The notes beneath the pieces are model-generated. The model saw only the letters and a list, made by a program, of their open reading frames with translations. It did not search any database and was not told the origin of the DNA. The translations under genes were made by a program, and so were the position numbers. Below, piece by piece: positions 60,504-64,000 of a stretch of DNA of 64,000 nt (positions within the stretch are counted from its first letter, which is position 1; the number at the start of each line of letters is the position of its first letter). This stretch comes from JAEULH01 sp963789785 (GTDB lineage: Bacteria > Pseudomonadota > Alphaproteobacteria > Rhodospirillales > Defluviicoccaceae): assembly GCA_963789785.1 (NCBI GenBank), contig CAWBNC010000024.1, positions 110,537 through 174,536 on the forward strand, read 5' to 3'.

Positions 60504-60750
60504 ATGGGAATTCTCGGTATCGACATCGGGGGGTCGGGCATCAAAGGCGCATTGGTGAACATCGCCACAGGAGCGCTGACCGCAGAGCGCTATCGCCTCC
60601 CAACCCCACAACCGGCGACACCTGATGCCGTGGCTGATACGGTGGCTGAGGTGGTCCGCCACTTCGCGTGGAAAGGGCCCATCGGCTGCGCCCTTCCGAC
60701 TGTGATCAAAGACGGTGTGACTTACAGCGCCGCCAACATCCGAGTTGACT
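60504..60750 (+). pseudogene. Polyphosphate glucokinase (ROK family), N-terminal fragment
   Basis: It begins MGILGIDIGGSGIKGALVNI, the phosphate-binding start of polyphosphate/ATP glucokinases. It continues to IGCALPTVIKDGVTYSAANI. Similarity then ends, and the frame runs to a stop at about 60827 with unrelated residues. About 80 of ~250 residues remain. GGAGGG precedes the start. The sudden end matches the pattern of cut genes in this tail. Confidence 0.7.
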
Positions 60751-60889
60751 CGGTGCCACCTTCTGTTTGTACCAAGGCCGATAGCGGCACAGATTCAACT
60801 CACGGCTGTGCGCAACTTGGTCAATAAACCACAGTGTACGTGCGGCAGCCATGACCAAACGAAAGACTAGCGCAGCAGGAGAACAAAAT

Positions 60890-61570
60890 ATGAAAATCTT
60901 GATGGTCTTAACCTCGCATGATCAACTCGGTACTACCGGCCGGAAGACCGGCTTTTGGCTCGAGGAGTTCGCCGCCCCCTACTTTGTTTTCCAGGACGCT
61001 GGCGCCGAAGTGACTTTGGTGTCACCGAAAGGCGGACAGCCGCCGATCGACCCGAAAAGCGACCTTCCCGAAAATCAAACGCCGGCAATGGCACGATTCA
61101 AAAAGGATAAGCGCGCGCAACGGGCGCTTGCTCATACTCTCCGACTTGCCGATGTCAAAGCGGAAGATTTCGGCACGGTCTTCTACTCGGGCGGACATGG
61201 CCCCATGTGGGATCTGGCCGAGGATCCGGATTCGATTGCATTGATCGAGTCCTTCTTCAACTCCGGCAAGTTTGTGGCGTTCGTCTGCCACGCTCCGGGA
61301 GTGCTCCGTCACGTCAAATACAAGGGTGAGCCTCTTGTAAAGGGGAAGCATGTAACCGGTTTTACGAATGGCGAGGAAGAGGAGGTTCAGCTCACCAAGA
61401 TTGTGCCATTCCTGGTCGAGAATGAAATGCTGCGCCTTGGGGCCATCTTCGAAAAGGTCTGCAACTGGCAGCCCTTCTCCATCGTGGATGGCCGCCTCAT
61501 TACCGGTCAGAATCCTGCTTCATCGACTTCCGCAGCCCAGACTCTGCTGACGCAGCTCCGGAGGAGATAG
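60890..61570 (+). CDS. DJ-1/PfpI-family protein (type 1 glutamine amidotransferase-like)
   Basis: An intact protein of 226 residues. The nucleophile elbow is FVCHAPGVLRHVKY (Cys), with acidic partner Glu in GFWLEEFAAPYFVF and a GHGPMWDL loop. This is the pattern of the Hsp31/YDR533C-like branch, whose members act as glutathione-independent glyoxalases or chaperones. The start was chosen at ATG 60890 (MKILMVLTS), with AGGAG 7 bases upstream, over the ATG at 60851. Confidence 0.88.
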   Translation: MKILMVLTSHDQLGTTGRKTGFWLEEFAAPYFVFQDAGAEVTLVSPKGGQPPIDPKSDLPENQTPAMARFKKDKRAQRALAHTLRLADVKAEDFGTVFYSGGHGPMWDLAEDPDSIALIESFFNSGKFVAFVCHAPGVLRHVKYKGEPLVKGKHVTGFTNGEEEEVQLTKIVPFLVENEMLRLGAIFEKVCNWQPFSIVDGRLITGQNPASSTSAAQTLLTQLRRR

Positions 61571-62015
61571 TGGAGGCTTAGCTTCTGTTCAAGCGACGGG
61601 GCTTTTTCACATGAGCAAACGACAATCGCCGCGCATGGAATGAAACAAAGTCTTCGATGCCATCAGCCAGGGCAGGCCATTTTCAGGCCAATCTTGTCCG
61701 ATGAACTAACGATCAAGGCAGGAAAATGAGCAAAATATGATTACAGTCACTGAAACACCGCAAACGAAACGGGTCAGTGGGACCGAGAGCGGAGCTTTCT
61801 CGAAACCTGAACTGCTGCGACGCTATCTCCAAGTAAGAGGTTTTTCTAATTCGACTGTCTTCCCCGTAAACTCAGAACAGTCTTTTACCAAGAGGTTAAC
61901 TCTCGTAATTGCGAAAAGACAGTCGAACAGACAAGGTGAAAATCACAAATCCCATCGCCCAGACCTCGCCAGTCGCGGGCTGACATCAACTAGAAACTAA
62001 CGGAGGATCAAGATT
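61571..62015. other. Intergenic region with a 12-bp inverted repeat
   Basis: About 445 bases without a recognisable gene; an open frame from 61737 to 62000 has no known similarity and unusual composition. It contains TTCGACTGTCTT (61850-61861) and its exact complement AAGACAGTCGAA (61916-61927), 54 bases apart. The last bases carry the CGGAGGATC ribosome site of the next gene. Confidence 0.4.
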
Positions 62016-62957
62016 ATGATAGAACCCGACAATCTTCGCTACACAAAGTTAGCCCTTAGCAACGGGTCCGGCGCGATCCCGGCGCTCGGTTTTGGAACGC
62101 TGATTCCCGACCCCATCGCAACCAAAAATGCGACCAAGGCCGCGCTGGAGGCAGGATTTCGCGGGCTCGACACTGCGGAACGTTACCGGACTGAGAAAGA
62201 GGTCGGCGAAGCGATGAAGGAGGTGTTCGAGGCGGGGAAGATCAAGCGGGAGGATGTGTTTGTCGCCACGAAACTCTGGAACACCAATCATCGTCCTGAG
62301 CGCGTCAAACCGGCCTTCGAGGCAAGCCTCAAGAAACTCCAGCTCGACTACCTCGATCTCTATCTCATCCACACCCCTTTCGCCTTCCAACCTGGAGACG
62401 AGCAAGACCCGAGGGACGCGAACGGCAATGTGATCTATGACAGAGGGGTGAAGCTGTTGGATACATGGGGGGCGGTAGAGAAGCTGGTGGACGAGGGCAA
62501 GTGCAAAGCGATTGGATTATCCGACATTGGCCTGGAAAGGGTGAAGGAGATCTTTGAAGCCGCGACCATCAAGCCGGCGGTTGTTCACGTCGAATCCCAT
62601 CCGTATCTCCCGGAATGGGAACTTTTAGACTATTGCCGAAAGAATGGAATCGTGCTGCAAGCTTTCGCCGCGCTAGGTCATAGTAGCGAGCCCAACTTGC
62701 TGGCGGATCCTGTCATCACCGCTATCGCCAAGCGGGTCGGCAAAACTCCGGCCCAAGTCGTGCTCGCGTGGGCTATCCAACGCGGGACGGCGCTCCTGAC
62801 CACCTCAAAGACTCCCAGTCGGATCAAGGAAAACTTTGACGTCTCCACCCTTCCTGAAGACGCCATGCGGGAGATCAACGAAGGAATCAAGTTGCGGGTG
62901 AGGTTCAATGCCGTTGTGGAGACCGGCGTTCCCGGGTTCATTCCCAGAGGAAAGTGA
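62016..62957 (+). CDS. Aldo/keto reductase
   Basis: NAD(P)H-dependent (beta/alpha)8-barrel reductase of 313 residues, intact. The catalytic tetrad is visible: Asp and Tyr in GLDTAERYRTE, Lys in VATKLWNTNH and His in LYLIHTPFAF. The cofactor region near the C-terminus reads LLTTSKTPSRIKENFD, with S/T-K and R for the 2'-phosphate of NADPH. The start is ATG 62016 with CGGAGGATC upstream. Its neighbour DJ-1 would fit joint handling of reactive carbonyls, but this is inference. Substrate unknown. Confidence 0.9.
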   Translation: MIEPDNLRYTKLALSNGSGAIPALGFGTLIPDPIATKNATKAALEAGFRGLDTAERYRTEKEVGEAMKEVFEAGKIKREDVFVATKLWNTNHRPERVKPAFEASLKKLQLDYLDLYLIHTPFAFQPGDEQDPRDANGNVIYDRGVKLLDTWGAVEKLVDEGKCKAIGLSDIGLERVKEIFEAATIKPAVVHVESHPYLPEWELLDYCRKNGIVLQAFAALGHSSEPNLLADPVITAIAKRVGKTPAQVVLAWAIQRGTALLTTSKTPSRIKENFDVSTLPEDAMREINEGIKLRVRFNAVVETGVPGFIPRGK

Positions 62958-63097
62958 AGTCGAGGCCGTATGATCATCCCAATTTCACTGGTTGTAACGG
63001 ATTCTGTTGATCGCCCAAAATAGGGTTGAACGCCTCCCTCGATTGCGAGATGGTAGAGGTTCTGACACCCAATCCCATCTCACAGATCGAGGTAGCT

Positions 63098-63286
63098 ATG
63101 GCCACTGTAACGCATCCACCCAAAAAAGGATACCGGACCATTCGTTTACCGTTGGCCGAATCCGAGTATGACCGCTTTCTCAGCGATCGAGCCTACGCCA
63201 AAGCTCGACTGGATGAACTCTACGAGGAGTTTCCCGAAGTGTTTCCCGATGCCTTTCCATGGGGCTATGCCCTGTATGGCCTTTGA
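63098..63286 (+). pseudogene. Probable transposase, N-terminal fragment
   Basis: It starts MATVTHPPKKGYRTIRLPLA and continues DELYEEFPEVFPDAFPWGY, which I recognise as the beginning of a bacterial transposase type, then ends after 62 residues. Full-length relatives are several hundred residues long. The next bases form a foldback and then egtB sequence. The family name is uncertain. Confidence 0.45.
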
Positions 63287-63294
63287 GTATGAAT

Positions 63295-63328
63295 GGAACG
63301 AATATGTGCTGCAGCGCGTATTCGTTCC
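63295..63328. repeat. Foldback at the transposase/egtB junction
   Basis: GGAACGAATA (63295-63304) and TATTCGTTCC (63319-63328) are exact reverse complements around a 14-base loop. They lie exactly where the transposase fragment ends and egtB similarity starts. Confidence 0.6.
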
Positions 63329-64000
63329 ACTCCTATTACCAGTCCTTTGGCGAACGGTGGGAGCGGCCGAGAAGAGGCGTCCTGTCCCGCCCCACCGTTA
63401 AAAACGTATACGACTACCGAACCACCATTACCAACCGGATGATCGAGCTGATCGATTCGGTGAACGAGAAAAAATGGCCGAAATTCAGCAAACTGGTGGT
63501 GCTGGCCCTCAACCATGAGCAGCAGCACCAGGAGCCCTGGTGACTGATCAAATACATATGGCCGGCAGCCCGCTCAATCCCGTCTATCATGAACCGCGGC
63601 AGAACACGACCAGTCCCGGAAACACGCCGGCTGCGGCCTCCAAATACGTTCCTTTCGAAGGCGGGGCAATTGAGATTGGGCATCCCGGCGACGCATTTTG
63701 TTATGATAATGAGCTGCCAGTTCATAAAAAATATGGGGGCGGCTTCGAGCTGCAAAACCGCCTGGTAACCAACGGCGAGTATCTGGAATTCATGAACGAC
63801 GGCGGTTACCAGGATTTTCGCCACTGGCTTTCGGATGGATGGAGGCTGTCCGGGAAAGGGACTGGAAAGCGCCGCTCTACTGGGAGAAAAAGGATGATGA
63901 GTGGCACGAGATGACCCTGAGCGGGCTGAAGAAGGTTGTCCCTTCAGAGCCGGTATGCCACGTCAGCTATTATGAAGCGGAAGCGTTGGCCAACTGGGCT
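63316..64000 (+). CDS. egtB: Ergothioneine biosynthesis protein EgtB-like, partial and frameshifted
   Basis: Non-haem iron sulfoxide synthase family: a DinB-like domain, then a formylglycine-generating-enzyme fold. The DinB part shows HSYYQSFGERWERPRRG and the iron-ligand motif LALNHEQQHQE. After a shift near 63535 it reads NPVYHEPRQNTT, FEGGAIEIGHPGDAFCYDNE and NRLVTNGEYLEFMNDGGYQD. A third frame from about 63850 gives EKDWKAPLYWEKKDDEWHEM and CHVSYYEAEALANWA up to the window edge. The 5' end is missing at the foldback and the 3' end lies outside the window. Confidence 0.75.

Noticed and set aside
61737..62000. Open frame of 87 codons before the aldo/keto reductase
   Set aside because: No recognisable motif and no ribosome site; overlaps the inverted repeat. 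Kept only as intergenic sequence.
1..64000. CRISPR array, phage or toxin-antitoxin system
   Set aside because: No regularly spaced direct repeats, no phage structural or integrase genes and no recognisable toxin-antitoxin pair were seen. The only tandem repeats are the 15-bp units at 49.6 kb and a 15-bp duplication near 16.18 kb inside the efflux adaptor gene.

Overview
The first ~55.9 kb reads as one GC-rich alphaproteobacterial chromosome segment, most like the Rhodospirillales. The main evidence is gene order on the minus strand: nuoD-E-F-G-H-I-J-K-L-M-N, birA, coaX, RNase J, methylmalonyl-CoA epimerase remnant, DUF1467, proS, lolC, lolD, dnaE. This is a conserved alphaproteobacterial run. 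The short prolyl-tRNA synthetase without the editing insertion agrees with it. The last ~8 kb (55.9-64 kb) looks different. By eye its GC is lower, its genes resemble those of unrelated phyla, and several are cut off mid-gene. I read it as a mosaic or chimeric tail whose first joint lies inside nuoC.

Layout: 0.1-3.7 kb, a CheB-CheR-PAS-HWE kinase polyprotein; 3.8-6.4 kb, convergent mazG and pgm; 6.8-9.8 kb, a D,D-carboxypeptidase with two SPOR domains, a decayed IS5-like element and a truncated cyclotransferase gene; 9.9-14.7 kb, a nucleotide-sugar operon (galU-ugd-phosphomannomutase) with an isochorismatase-family hydrolase; 15-19.5 kb, an RND efflux adaptor and pump; 19.6-22.1 kb, an EamA transporter and an intact copy of the same IS; 22.1-26.2 kb, cupin, OsmC and a two-component system divergent from a PepSY protein and cytochrome b561; 26.3-28.5 kb, nested IS630/IS256 transposase genes; 28.9-31.1 kb, cstA-ybdD; 31.2-55.9 kb, the dnaE-to-nuo block; 55.9-64 kb, a B-box protein fragment, an FAD-oxidase fragment, a GAF/PAS kinase with two response regulators, a polyphosphate-glucokinase fragment, a DJ-1/PfpI protein, an aldo/keto reductase, a transposase fragment and a partial egtB.

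Functionally the segment covers envelope precursor supply (GalU gives UDP-glucose, Ugd gives UDP-glucuronate, Pgm/AlgC interconvert hexose phosphates), lipoprotein sorting (LolCD), efflux, peroxide defence, respiratory complex I and DNA replication. Many neighbouring genes overlap by ATGA or TGATG, so translational coupling is common.

A property that colours everything: about half of the long genes, including normally essential single-copy ones (dnaE, proS, nuoG, nuoL), are broken by one or more single-base frameshifts while their protein sequence stays well conserved across the shift. This points to sequence or assembly error more than to gene decay. I give such genes their full reconstructed span and name the approximate shift positions. 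I did not find a clearly new biological system. The best leads are an 18-bp-arm palindrome between the divergent two-component and PepSY genes, a cluster of palindromes and terminator-like hairpins at 38.2-38.7 kb, and the internally deleted mce gene.
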